This document shows positions 43,444-51,159 of a stretch of DNA of 64,000 bases, in pieces. Numbering within the stretch: the first letter of the stretch is position 1; each line of letters starts with the position of its first letter. The translations under genes and the position numbers were made by a program. The notes under the pieces are model-generated. The model made no database searches and was not told the origin of the DNA. It saw only the letters and a list, made by a program, of their open reading frames with translations. The stretch is from Nocardiopsis algeriensis (lineage in GTDB: Bacteria > Actinomycetota > Actinomycetes > Streptosporangiales > Streptosporangiaceae), in contig NZ_JACHJO010000005.1 in the NCBI RefSeq assembly GCF_014203695.1, positions 310,001 to 374,000 on the forward strand. The letters are read 5' to 3'.

Positions 43444-44436
43444 TCAGCCCGCCCCGGGGGTCGGCAGAGCCGTCACGGCCGCGCGGGCGGCCTCGGCGCG
43501 TGCGCGCCAGGCGGACGGATCGGTCTCCACCGCGCGCAGGCTCTCCTCGTCCACCTCCGCCGCGCGCACCGGCAGGTACCCGTCCTGGGGCAGCAGCGGG
43601 TCGGCGGTGACGTCGGCGGTGAGCATCTGCATGGTGGCCAGGCCGCAGGCGTGGGGCAGTTCCGGCAGGGCCGCGGCCAGGGCCACCCCGGCGGCCAGGC
43701 CCACGGAGGTCTCCACCGCGCTGGAGACCACGACGGGCAGGCCGCAGGCCTCGGCCACGCGCAGTGCGGCGCGTACGCCGCCCAGCGGCTGCACCTTGAG
43801 CACGACGATGTCGGCGGCCCCGGCGGCCCGCACCCTCAGCGGGTCCTCGGCCCGGCGCACGGACTCGTCGGCCGCCACGGGGACGTCGGTCCGCCGCCGT
43901 ACCTCGGCGAGCTCGTCGAGGGTGGCGCAGGGCTGCTCGACGTACTCCAGGCCGAAGCGGTCCAGGGCGCGGACCATGCGCACGGCGGTGTCCACGTCCC
44001 AGGCTCCGTTGGCGTCCACGCGTATCTTGCCCGAGGGGCCCAGGGCGTCGCGCACCGCCTCGACGCGCGCCAGGTCCTCGGCGGGGTCCTGGCCGCGTTC
44101 GGCGACCTTGACCTTGGCGGTGGCGCAGCCGCCCGCCGCAGTGATGGCGTGGGCCCGCTCGGGGCCGACGGCCGGGACGGTGACGTTGACCGGCACCCGG
44201 TCGCGCAGCGGCGCCGGCCAGCCCTCGAAGGCGGCCTCCACACAGCAGGCCCACCAGCGCGAGGACTCGCGCGGCCCGTACTCGGCGAAGGGGGAGAACT
44301 CGCCCCAGCCTGCGGGGCCGCGCACGAGCATGCCCTCGCGCACGGTGATGCCGCGGAAGCGGTTGCGCAGGCCGATGGCGAAGGACCGGCCCCCGGCGGG
44401 CGCGCCCGCCGGGGAGGGGGTGGCGGCTGTCGTCAC
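43444..44436 (-). CDS. menC: o-succinylbenzoate synthase
   Basis: 330 residues, enolase superfamily. It dehydrates SHCHC to o-succinylbenzoate. The catalytic lysine pair is in KVKVAE. Metal ligands are Asp in RVDANGAW, Glu in EYVEQP and Asp in AADES; the second lysine is in VLKVQPLGG. All are intact. GTG at 44436 overlaps the menB stop by GTGA, so the two genes are coupled. Confidence 0.93.
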   Translation of the reverse strand: MTTAATPSPAGAPAGGRSFAIGLRNRFRGITVREGMLVRGPAGWGEFSPFAEYGPRESSRWWACCVEAAFEGWPAPLRDRVPVNVTVPAVGPERAHAITAAGGCATAKVKVAERGQDPAEDLARVEAVRDALGPSGKIRVDANGAWDVDTAVRMVRALDRFGLEYVEQPCATLDELAEVRRRTDVPVAADESVRRAEDPLRVRAAGAADIVVLKVQPLGGVRAALRVAEACGLPVVVSSAVETSVGLAAGVALAAALPELPHACGLATMQMLTADVTADPLLPQDGYLPVRAAEVDEESLRAVETDPSAWRARAEAARAAVTALPTPGAG

Positions 44437-45272
44437 GGGCGGCGGGGGAACTTGTCGAACTCGGGGCGGCGCTTCTCCTTGAAGGCGTCGCGGCCCTCCT
44501 GGGCCTCCTCGCTCATGTAGAAGAGCATGGTGGCGTCACCGGCGAACTGCTGCATCCCGGCGGCGCCGTCGCTGACGGCGTTGAGGGCGCCCTTGAGCAT
44601 GCGCAGCGCCAGCGGGGACTTGTCCAGCATCTCGCGCGCCCAGGCGACGGTCTCCTTCTCCAGATCGGCCAGCGGCACGACCGTGTTGACCATGCCCATC
44701 TCCAGCGCCTCCTGCGCGCTGTACTGGCGGCACAGGTACCAGATCTCCCGGGCCTTCTTCAGGCCGACGGTCTGGGCGAGCAGCCAGGAGCCGTAGCCGC
44801 CGTCGAAGGAGCCGACCTTGGGACCGCTCTGGCCGAACTTGGCGTTGTCGGCGGCGATGGTCAGGTCGCAGCAGACCTGGAGGACGTTGCCGCCGCCCAC
44901 GGACCAGCCGGCGACCATGGCGATGACGGGCTTGGGCAGGCGGCGGATCTGCACCTGCAGGTCGAGCACGTTGAGGCGGCCGATGCCCTGCTGGGCCACG
45001 GCGTCGTCGCCCATGTAGCCGTCCTCGCCGCGGATCTTCTGGTCGCCGCCCGAGCAGAAGGCCTGGTCCCCGGCTCCGGTCAGGATGATCACGCCGACCT
45101 GCGAGTCGTCGCGTGCGACGTTGAAGGCGTCCTGGAGCTCGAACAGGGTCTGGGGCCGGAAGGCGTTGTGGCGCTCGGGCCGGTTGATCGTGATCTTGGC
45201 GATGCCCTCCGCGGTCTCGTAGATGATGTCGGAATACTCGCCCGACCGCTGCCAGTCGATCACGCTGCTCAC
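44433..45272 (-). CDS. menB: 1,4-dihydroxy-2-naphthoyl-CoA synthase
   Basis: 279-residue crotonase-fold enzyme that closes the naphthoquinone ring. MenB-specific motifs are [31 protein letters not shown] and GSFDGGYGS, with Asp and Tyr catalytic positions intact; ending EFDKFPRRP is standard. GTG at 45272 with GAGGAGAAA upstream. Divergent from menE across 179 bp. Confidence 0.95.
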   Translation of the reverse strand: MSSVIDWQRSGEYSDIIYETAEGIAKITINRPERHNAFRPQTLFELQDAFNVARDDSQVGVIILTGAGDQAFCSGGDQKIRGEDGYMGDDAVAQQGIGRLNVLDLQVQIRRLPKPVIAMVAGWSVGGGNVLQVCCDLTIAADNAKFGQSGPKVGSFDGGYGSWLLAQTVGLKKAREIWYLCRQYSAQEALEMGMVNTVVPLADLEKETVAWAREMLDKSPLALRMLKGALNAVSDGAAGMQQFAGDATMLFYMSEEAQEGRDAFKEKRRPEFDKFPRRP

Positions 45273-45451
45273 GGCTACTGTTTCTCCTCACGGGGACATC
45301 TGGGAACCGCGAGGCCGCGCCCCGCAACCAGGCCGCGTCCTCGCGTCGACCCTACGCATTGTGCCAGGCGGGCGACGGCGGCAGAGCGCACCCCCGCCGC
45401 TGCGGCCCCGTCGGGTGCACCCCGCTCGGGGCAGGCGTACCCTTGTCGGCC

Positions 45452-46705
45452 GTGGTACCCGCTCACCTTTCCTGTGTCCCCGTCCCGACCGGCGGCCCCT
45501 CCGAGGGCCGTCCCCTGCGCGCCGCCGTGGGACTGCCGCCGGAGCACCTCTCCGACCTCCTGGCCCGTGCCCTGGAGGGCGAGGGGCCCGCCCTGCTGCC
45601 CGTCCCGGCGGGCACGCCGGGGGCCCGCGTGCGCGAGCTGCTGGCGGCCATGCGCCCGGCGAGCGTGCTCACCCCCGAGGGCGAACAGCCCCTGGAGGAC
45701 GCCGTCCCGGCCGACGGGGAGACCGCTCTGGTGGTCGCCACCTCCGGCTCCACCGGGACTCCCAAGGGCGTGGAGCTGTCGGCGCGGGCCCTGCTGGCCT
45801 CGGCCCGGGCGTCGGTGGCGCGCATCGGCGCGCGCCGGGGCGACACCTGGCTGTGCGTACTGCCCGCAGGGCACATCTCCGGCATCCAGGTGCTGATGCG
45901 CGCCCTGGTCACGGGTAGCGAGGCCGTGCACGCCCCCTTCTCGGTGGAGGGTGTCGCCGAGGCGGCCCGCGGCCTGCGTCCGCACGTGTCCCTGGTCCCC
46001 ACCCAGCTGCGCCGGCTGCTGGCGGCCGGAACGGACCTGTCCGTGCTGGGGACCGTGCTGCTGGGCGGCGCCGCCGCCGAACCCGAGCTGCTGGAGCGGG
46101 CCCGCGCGGCGGGCGGCCGGGTCGTGACCACCTACGGCATGAGCGAGACCTGCGGGGGTTGCGTCTACGACGGCGTCCCTCTGGACGGTGTCGGGGTGCA
46201 CATCGACGCCGAGGTCCCGGGGGGACCAGGTCGGATCGCGCTCTCGGGCCCGGTGCTGCTGACACGCTACCGGTTCGCCCCCGGCAGCCGGGTGCGGGAG
46301 GATCCGCTGGAGACCGGCCCCGACGGTGTTCTCCGGCTGCGCACCAACGACCTGGGGCGGCTGGACGACGAGGGCCGCCTGAGCGTGCTGGGCCGGATGG
46401 ACGAGGTCGTCAACACCGGTGGCCACAAGGTGGTGCCGGGCCAGGTGAACGCCCTGCTCCTGGAGCATCCGTCGGTGGCCGAGTCGGTGGTGGTCGGGCG
46501 CCCCGACCCCGAGTGGGGCGAGCGGGTCTGCGCGGTCGTGGTGCCCGCCGATCCGGCCGCGCCGCCCTCCCTGGAGCAGCTGCGCGACTGGGTGCGCGAG
46601 CGGCTGCCCGCCTACGCCGCTCCGCGCGAGCTGGACCTGCGCGCGTCCCTGCCCCTCCTGGCCTCGGGAAAGCCCGACCTGGTGGCGCTGCGTTCCGGCC
46701 GATGA
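45452..46705 (+). CDS. menE: o-succinylbenzoate-CoA ligase
   Basis: 417-residue adenylate-forming enzyme activating o-succinylbenzoate. ATP loop TSGSTGTPKG at 97-106; TYGMSET, GRLSVLGRMDEVVNTGGHKV and the C-terminal lysine in ASGKPD are intact. The N-terminal domain is short, as in other actinobacterial MenE. GTG at 45452 is 8 bases after TACCCT (45438-45443) and has no ribosome-binding site, so it is probably leaderless like menF. Confidence 0.92.
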   Translation: MVPAHLSCVPVPTGGPSEGRPLRAAVGLPPEHLSDLLARALEGEGPALLPVPAGTPGARVRELLAAMRPASVLTPEGEQPLEDAVPADGETALVVATSGSTGTPKGVELSARALLASARASVARIGARRGDTWLCVLPAGHISGIQVLMRALVTGSEAVHAPFSVEGVAEAARGLRPHVSLVPTQLRRLLAAGTDLSVLGTVLLGGAAAEPELLERARAAGGRVVTTYGMSETCGGCVYDGVPLDGVGVHIDAEVPGGPGRIALSGPVLLTRYRFAPGSRVREDPLETGPDGVLRLRTNDLGRLDDEGRLSVLGRMDEVVNTGGHKVVPGQVNALLLEHPSVAESVVVGRPDPEWGERVCAVVVPADPAAPPSLEQLRDWVRERLPAYAAPRELDLRASLPLLASGKPDLVALRSGR

Positions 46706-47073
46706 GCATGTCCGGATTGCGGGGAACTTACCGAACCCTCCCGGCGTCTATCTGAATATCCGGGTCACCTGGGCATCCGGGCCCCACGGCTCCTCTTCGA
46801 AGGAGGTCCGCAGTTGGCGGCATCCCTCGGTCCGCGCTCCCCTGCGCCCTCCCCCGCATCCGACCGGAAGGAGCCCCGTCGGCGCACGGGCTCCTTTACC
46901 CGCTTCCACGGTGTGTTCGCCACTGACAGGGCGGTGATCCATCCCACTTCTGACGATATCCAATCGAGACAGGGAACATTTGACTCCCCGACACGTTGGA
47001 CATATTGGCGCGTCCAGACGGCAGGAATCCTCCGCCGCGTGCCACACGTCATGGAAGGGAGGGAGGTGCCCAG
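46706..47073 (+). promoter_or_regulatory. leader and ECF-type promoter of the sigma-factor gene
   Basis: GGAAC (46973-46977), 16 bp, CGTT (46994-46997): an ECF (sigma-E/sigma-R type) promoter about 75 bp before the ATG. Upstream, AAGGAGGT (46800-46807) stands 6 bp before TTG 46814, which opens an 87-codon frame I do not trust, and AGGAGCCC/GGGCTCCT (46869-46895) forms a terminator-like hairpin before TTTA. Confidence 0.55.
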
Positions 47074-48471
47074 ATGAAGAGCACTGCCCCGGCCGCCTCG
47101 GCACCCGCCAAGGTCCCCACCGGAGCCGCTCTCCCCAGCGAGGCCGCCCGGGCGGCCCTGACCGACCTGATCAGCCGCGGACGCTCGCGGGGACAGCTGT
47201 CCCTCTCCGAACTGCGTACCGCCTTCATCGCGGCCGGAGTCTCCGCCGGCGACGGCCGTTCCATCCTGCGTGAACTCACCGACCACGGGGTCCGGCTCGC
47301 CAACAGGGACGAGGACTCCGCACCGGTGGCCGAAACCGACGCCGAGGACGACGTGCTGGAAGACACTCTCATCGCTACCGCGCCCGACACCGACGAGGCC
47401 CCCAAGACCGCCAAGGTCTCGGCCCGCAAGGGTCCCGCCCCGCGGCGGAAGGCCCGCACGACGCGACGCGCGAAGAAGACCGAGCCGACCGTGGAGTCGC
47501 TCGACCAGGAGACCGGTGAGGCCGATCTCGACGACCACTCCCCGGCGATGGGCGACTCGGTCCACACCTACCTCAAGGCCATCGGCCGCCGCCAGCTGCT
47601 CACCGCCGAGCAAGAGGTCGACCTGGCCAAGCGGGTGGAGGCGGGCCTCTACGCCGAGTACCGCCTGGGCCTGCACGGCGAGGTCGACGGAACGGTCGAG
47701 ATGGCCCCCGCCGAGCGCGAGGAGCTGGAGGAGATCGCCGAGGACGGCCGCAAGGCCAAGTCCCACATGCTGGAGGCCAACCTGCGCCTGGTGGTGTCGG
47801 TGGCCAAGAAGTACAGCGACCGCGGCATGTCCCTGCTGGACGTGGTGCAGGAGGGCAACCTCGGCCTCATCCGCGCCGTGGAGAAGTTCGACTACTCCAA
47901 GGGCTTCAAGTTCTCCACCTACGCCATGTGGTGGATCCGCCAGGCCATCCAGCGCGGGTTCGCCGACTCGGCGCGCACCATCCGCCTGCCCGTGCACGTG
48001 TTGGAGCTGCTGAGCAAGGTCAGCCGCCTCGAGCGCGACATGCACCAGGCGCTGGGCCGCGAGCCCACGCCCGAGGAGCTGGCGCTGGAACTGGACAAGA
48101 CCCCGGCCCAGATCGAGGAGCTGCTGCGGGTCACCCGCCAGCCCATCAGCCTCGACTCCACCATCGGCGAGGACGGCGAGACCCGCATCGGCGACCTCAT
48201 CGAGGACGTCGACGCCTCGGAGGCCTCCGAGGTGGTGGACCGCCAGCTCATGGCCGACCAACTGCGCAACGCCCTGTCCGACCTGGAGCCCCGCGAGGCC
48301 ACCATCATGTCCCTGCGCTTCGGGCTGATGGACGGCCGTCCGCGCACCCTGGACGAGATCGGCAAGCACCTGGGACTGACCCGCGAGCGCATCCGCCAGC
48401 TGGAGAAGCAGTCCCTGTCCAAGCTGCGCCACCCCAGCCGGGCACAGCAGCTGCTCGACTTCGCCAGCTGA
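47074..48471 (+). CDS. group-2 primary-like sigma factor (HrdB paralogue)
   Basis: 465 residues, ATG at 47074 with GGGAGG. The N-terminal 60 residues resemble region 1.1, then an acidic stretch and a lysine/arginine-rich linker (about 110-140). Region 2 follows: LEANLRLVVSVAKKYSDRGMSLLDVVQEGNLGLIRAVEKFDYSKG and YAMWWIRQAIQRGFADSARTIRLPVHVLE. Regions 3 and 4 follow, with TRERIRQLEKQSLSKLRHPSR at the end. Compared with HrdB as I remember it, region 2.4 reads AMWWIRQAIQRGFADSARTIRLP instead of [23 protein letters not shown], so this is probably a non-essential group-2 factor (HrdA/C/D-like). The ECF-type promoter recalls Streptomyces hrdD. Confidence 0.85.
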   Translation: MKSTAPAASAPAKVPTGAALPSEAARAALTDLISRGRSRGQLSLSELRTAFIAAGVSAGDGRSILRELTDHGVRLANRDEDSAPVAETDAEDDVLEDTLIATAPDTDEAPKTAKVSARKGPAPRRKARTTRRAKKTEPTVESLDQETGEADLDDHSPAMGDSVHTYLKAIGRRQLLTAEQEVDLAKRVEAGLYAEYRLGLHGEVDGTVEMAPAEREELEEIAEDGRKAKSHMLEANLRLVVSVAKKYSDRGMSLLDVVQEGNLGLIRAVEKFDYSKGFKFSTYAMWWIRQAIQRGFADSARTIRLPVHVLELLSKVSRLERDMHQALGREPTPEELALELDKTPAQIEELLRVTRQPISLDSTIGEDGETRIGDLIEDVDASEASEVVDRQLMADQLRNALSDLEPREATIMSLRFGLMDGRPRTLDEIGKHLGLTRERIRQLEKQSLSKLRHPSRAQQLLDFAS

Positions 48472-48492
48472 GCGGAGGGTCCGGCGCACAGC

Positions 48493-48517
48493 GGGGCCGC
48501 CCCGACGGGGCGGCCCC
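48493..48517. terminator. bidirectional terminator
   Basis: Perfect 11-bp stem with GAC loop between the convergent sigma-factor and GntR genes. Confidence 0.7.
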
Positions 48518-48537
48518 TCACTCGTGCCCGGGGGCCC

Positions 48538-48906
48538 TCAGGCCTTCAGGGCGGCGAGCAGGATCCTCACCGCCTCGTCGTGCTCCAGCCCCACCCGGTT
48601 GATCACCTCGGCGTAGGCCCGGGCCGCCGCCAGCGCCTCGGCGCGCTGGTCGTCGCCCGCGGCGGCGATGAAGGTGCCCGAGCGGCCGCGTGTCTCGACC
48701 ACCCCGGCCTGTTCCAGCTCTCGGTAGGCGCGGGCCACCGTGTTCACCGCCACGGACAGCTGCCCGGCCAGCGCGCGCACCGTCGGAAGCCGGTAGCCGA
48801 CCGGCAGCTCCCCGTTGGCGGCGGCGATCGCCACGACCGTCCGGATCTGCTCGTAGGGCGGTACCTTCGACGTCGGGTCGATGCGGATGAAATCCGCCAC
48901 TGCCAC
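48538..48906 (-). CDS. GntR-family regulator (YtrA type)
   Basis: 122 residues. One winged helix (PPYEQIRTVVAIAAANGELPVGYRLPTVRALAGQLSVAVNTVARAYRELEQAGVVETRGRSG, about 15-80) and only a short helical tail, as in the YtrA subfamily that controls ABC-type membrane genes. GTG at 48906 with GGGGAG four bases upstream; GTG at 48900 is also possible. No transport gene is adjacent, so the target is unclear. It probably represses itself through the inverted repeat at 48945-48958. Confidence 0.85.
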   Translation of the reverse strand: MAVADFIRIDPTSKVPPYEQIRTVVAIAAANGELPVGYRLPTVRALAGQLSVAVNTVARAYRELEQAGVVETRGRSGTFIAAAGDDQRAEALAAARAYAEVINRVGLEHDEAVRILLAALKA

Positions 48907-48944
48907 TGCGCTCCCCACAGTCGTCTGCCTCGTCCTCCACCCGA

Positions 48945-48967
48945 TACCCGGGCGGGTACCCAAACTA
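48945..48967 (-). promoter_or_regulatory. gntR promoter and operator
   Basis: TAGTTT -10 (minus strand, 48967-48962) is followed immediately by the perfect inverted repeat TACCCG-GG-CGGGTA (48945-48958). Confidence 0.55.
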
Positions 48968-49008
48968 TCGCGCCCGCGGGCGCGGGGTGCGGAGGACCGG
49001 GGCCGGAG

Positions 49009-49395
49009 TCAGCCCACCCGGCGCGGCACGCGCTGGATGCCGTGCAGTCGGTGGGTCTCCCGTGCGGTGAGCAGGCGCTCGGCCACCTCCGTGGCGCGGC
49101 GGACCTGGGGTCGGGCCAGGCGCTTGCGCCGGTGGATGCGGTCCTGGTAGCCCTTGGGGCCGATCAGGACGCGCTCTTCGGCGTAGGCGGCCCGCATGGC
49201 CTCGGTCAGCGCCGTGTCCAGGGCGATGCCCTTCTCGTGCAGCTCCTCGGCCGAGGCGCCCCGCTCCCGGGCGGCCTCCAACGCCTCCTCGGCCGCGGCG
49301 ACCTCCTTGAGCAGTCGGGGCAGCTCCCGGGCCTGCTCCCGGTCGGCGGCCAGGCTCTCGTGCGCCTGCGTCCTGCTGTGGTCTGCACGTCCCAT
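49009..49395 (-). CDS. hypothetical helical protein, 128 residues
   Basis: ATG at 49395 with GTGGAG six bases upstream; GTG at 49407 is an alternative. Highly charged, with one long helix (about 18-65, AADREQARELPRLLKEVAAAEEALEAARERG) and a basic C-terminus (RIHRRKRLARPQVRR). No recognised domain. Stands between the GntR and TetR genes. Confidence 0.6.
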   Translation of the reverse strand: MGRADHSRTQAHESLAADREQARELPRLLKEVAAAEEALEAARERGASAEELHEKGIALDTALTEAMRAAYAEERVLIGPKGYQDRIHRRKRLARPQVRRATEVAERLLTARETHRLHGIQRVPRRVG

Positions 49396-49595
49396 GTCGA
49401 ACTCCACTCACCCGCGAACGTCGGTCGAGGGCACTCTAATAGTGGCGGAGGCCATGTGCGACCGTTCTCCGGTGCCGATCCGGAGGACCTTGGTCGGACG
49501 TGCCGCCCCGGACCCCGCACCGCCGGCGCGTCAGTGGTGGCGTCCGCGTGCGACATCCGGCACCTTGGCGCTGGACAACCCCCGAAAGGACCACC

Positions 49596-50207
49596 GTGAG
49601 CAGGAACTACGCAGGACTCAGCCGGGAGCGCATCATCGTCGAGGCGCTCCACATCATCGCCGGCCGCGGGCTGGGCGGTCTGTCCATGCGCCGCCTGGGT
49701 GACGCCCTGGAGGTGGAGGCCATGGCCATCTACCACCACTTCCCCCTCGGCAAGGAGCAGCTGTTCAACGCCATCGCCGCCTACGTCACCTCCCCCGCGG
49801 CGGCAGGCTCCTCGGACACGGAGCCGTCGGAGGAGGAGCAGGAGGAGCGGAGCGGAGCGGAGGAGACCGACACACGCCCCTGGGACGAGCGCCTCACCGA
49901 CTGGGCCGAGACCTACCGCAACCGGCTGCTCGAGTTCTCCGGGGCCCTCTCGCTCCTGGTCCACCGCGCCCCGCACACCCCGGCCGACGACGCCGCCCGC
50001 GCCCTGCTCCACCGCGCCTTCACCGAGGCGGGGCTCTCGGAGGAGGGTGTCGGGATCGCCGCCGACGCCCTGTACTCCTACTGCCTGGGCTCGGCGATCC
50101 ACCAGGTACGCCACGAGGGCGACGAGGACGCGCCCGGCCCGCAGGAGGCGCGCGAGCGCTTCCACGCCGGCCTCCGGGCCCTGCTGCGGGGCCTCGCGGC
50201 AAACTGA
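49596..50207 (+). CDS. TetR/AcrR-family regulator
   Basis: 203 residues, GTG at 49596 after GAAAGGA. Helix-turn-helix at about 8-55 (SRERIIVEALHIIAGRGLGGLSMRRLGDALEVEAMAIYHHF). The C-terminal domain is helical with an acidic insert (SDTEPSEEEQEERSGAEE, about 68-86). TetR_C-type ligand pocket, ligand unknown. It precedes spo0M on the same strand by 131 bp, so spo0M may be a target, but no operator was spotted. Confidence 0.82.
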   Translation: MSRNYAGLSRERIIVEALHIIAGRGLGGLSMRRLGDALEVEAMAIYHHFPLGKEQLFNAIAAYVTSPAAAGSSDTEPSEEEQEERSGAEETDTRPWDERLTDWAETYRNRLLEFSGALSLLVHRAPHTPADDAARALLHRAFTEAGLSEEGVGIAADALYSYCLGSAIHQVRHEGDEDAPGPQEARERFHAGLRALLRGLAAN

Positions 50208-50338
50208 CCCCCGCCCGAACCGGGCGGAACCGAACCGGCCCCCACCACGTCCTTTCAGACAAGGGTGCCCTCTCCACATCCCTCTCCGAACCCGTCCGCA
50301 CGGCCCGGCACCCGCCATCGCGGTGGGAAGGAACGTCC

Positions 50339-51124
50339 ATGGTTCTCAAGCGACTGCTCGCAGGTATCGGTTTCGGCGGCGCCTCGGTGGAAACCCACCT
50401 GGAGTCTCCGCTGACCCGGCCCGGCGGTACCGTGCGCGGCACCGTCCTGATCGAGGGCGGCGACGTCGAGCAGGAGATCGAGCAGCTCACCGTGGGCCTG
50501 CAGGCCCGGGTCGAGGTCGAGAGCGGCGACAACGAGTACAACAGGAACATGGAGTTCCACCGGGTGCGGCTGGGCGACCGAGCCCACCTGGCGCCGGGGC
50601 AGCGCTTCCAGGTGCCCTTCGAGATCCAGGTCCCGTGGGAGAGCCCCGTCACCTCCTACAAGGGCAGCCACCTGCACCGCATGAACGTGGGGGTCAACAC
50701 CCAGCTGCACGTGGCCAGGGCGGTGGACCCGGGCGACCTGGACCCGGTGGCCATCGAGCCCCTGCCGGGCCAGGCGGCGTTCCTGGACGCGCTGGTGTCG
50801 CTGGGGTTCCGGTTCAAGCAGGCCGACCTGGAGCAGGGACGCATCCGCAACACGCGCCAGCGGCTGCCCTTCTACCAGGAGATCGAGTACTACGCCCCCA
50901 GCCACTACCGGGGCCTCAACGAGCTGGAACTGTCGTTCGTCACCGACGAGCGGGGCATGGACGTCGTGCTGGAGCTCGACAAGAAGCCCGGCCTGCTCTT
51001 CTCCGAGGGCCGCGACACCTTCCACCGCTTCACCGTCGACCACCACAGCGCCGCCTCCCGCGACTGGCGGGGCGAGCTGCACCACTGGATCGACTCCCTG
51101 GCGGGCCGCCGCGAGTTCTTCTGA
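50339..51124 (+). CDS. Spo0M-family (SpoOM) arrestin-like protein
   Basis: 261 residues, ATG at 50339 with GGGAAGGA. The family opening VLKRLLAGIGFGGASVETHL and TRPGGTVRGTVLIEGGDVEQEIE mark the arrestin-like beta sandwich, and VPFEIQVPWESPVTSYKG is also typical. In Bacillus, Spo0M affects sporulation and cell division; in actinomycetes the role is open. Cytoplasmic. Convergent with the peptide-transport ATPase gene across a perfect palindrome. Confidence 0.9.
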   Translation: MVLKRLLAGIGFGGASVETHLESPLTRPGGTVRGTVLIEGGDVEQEIEQLTVGLQARVEVESGDNEYNRNMEFHRVRLGDRAHLAPGQRFQVPFEIQVPWESPVTSYKGSHLHRMNVGVNTQLHVARAVDPGDLDPVAIEPLPGQAAFLDALVSLGFRFKQADLEQGRIRNTRQRLPFYQEIEYYAPSHYRGLNELELSFVTDERGMDVVLELDKKPGLLFSEGRDTFHRFTVDHHSAASRDWRGELHHWIDSLAGRREFF

Positions 51125-51130
51125 CCGGAC

Positions 51131-51156
51131 GCGGCCGGGACCCGGGTCCCGGCCGC
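51131..51156. terminator. 26-bp palindromic terminator
   Basis: Perfect palindrome (two 13-bp arms, no loop) between the convergent spo0M and oppDF genes. Confidence 0.6.
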
Positions 51157-51159
51157 GCC

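Noticed and set aside
46814..47077. 87-codon gene before the sigma factor
   Set aside because: Good Shine-Dalgarno, but the frame contains the ECF promoter and a terminator-like hairpin and has no protein-like composition.
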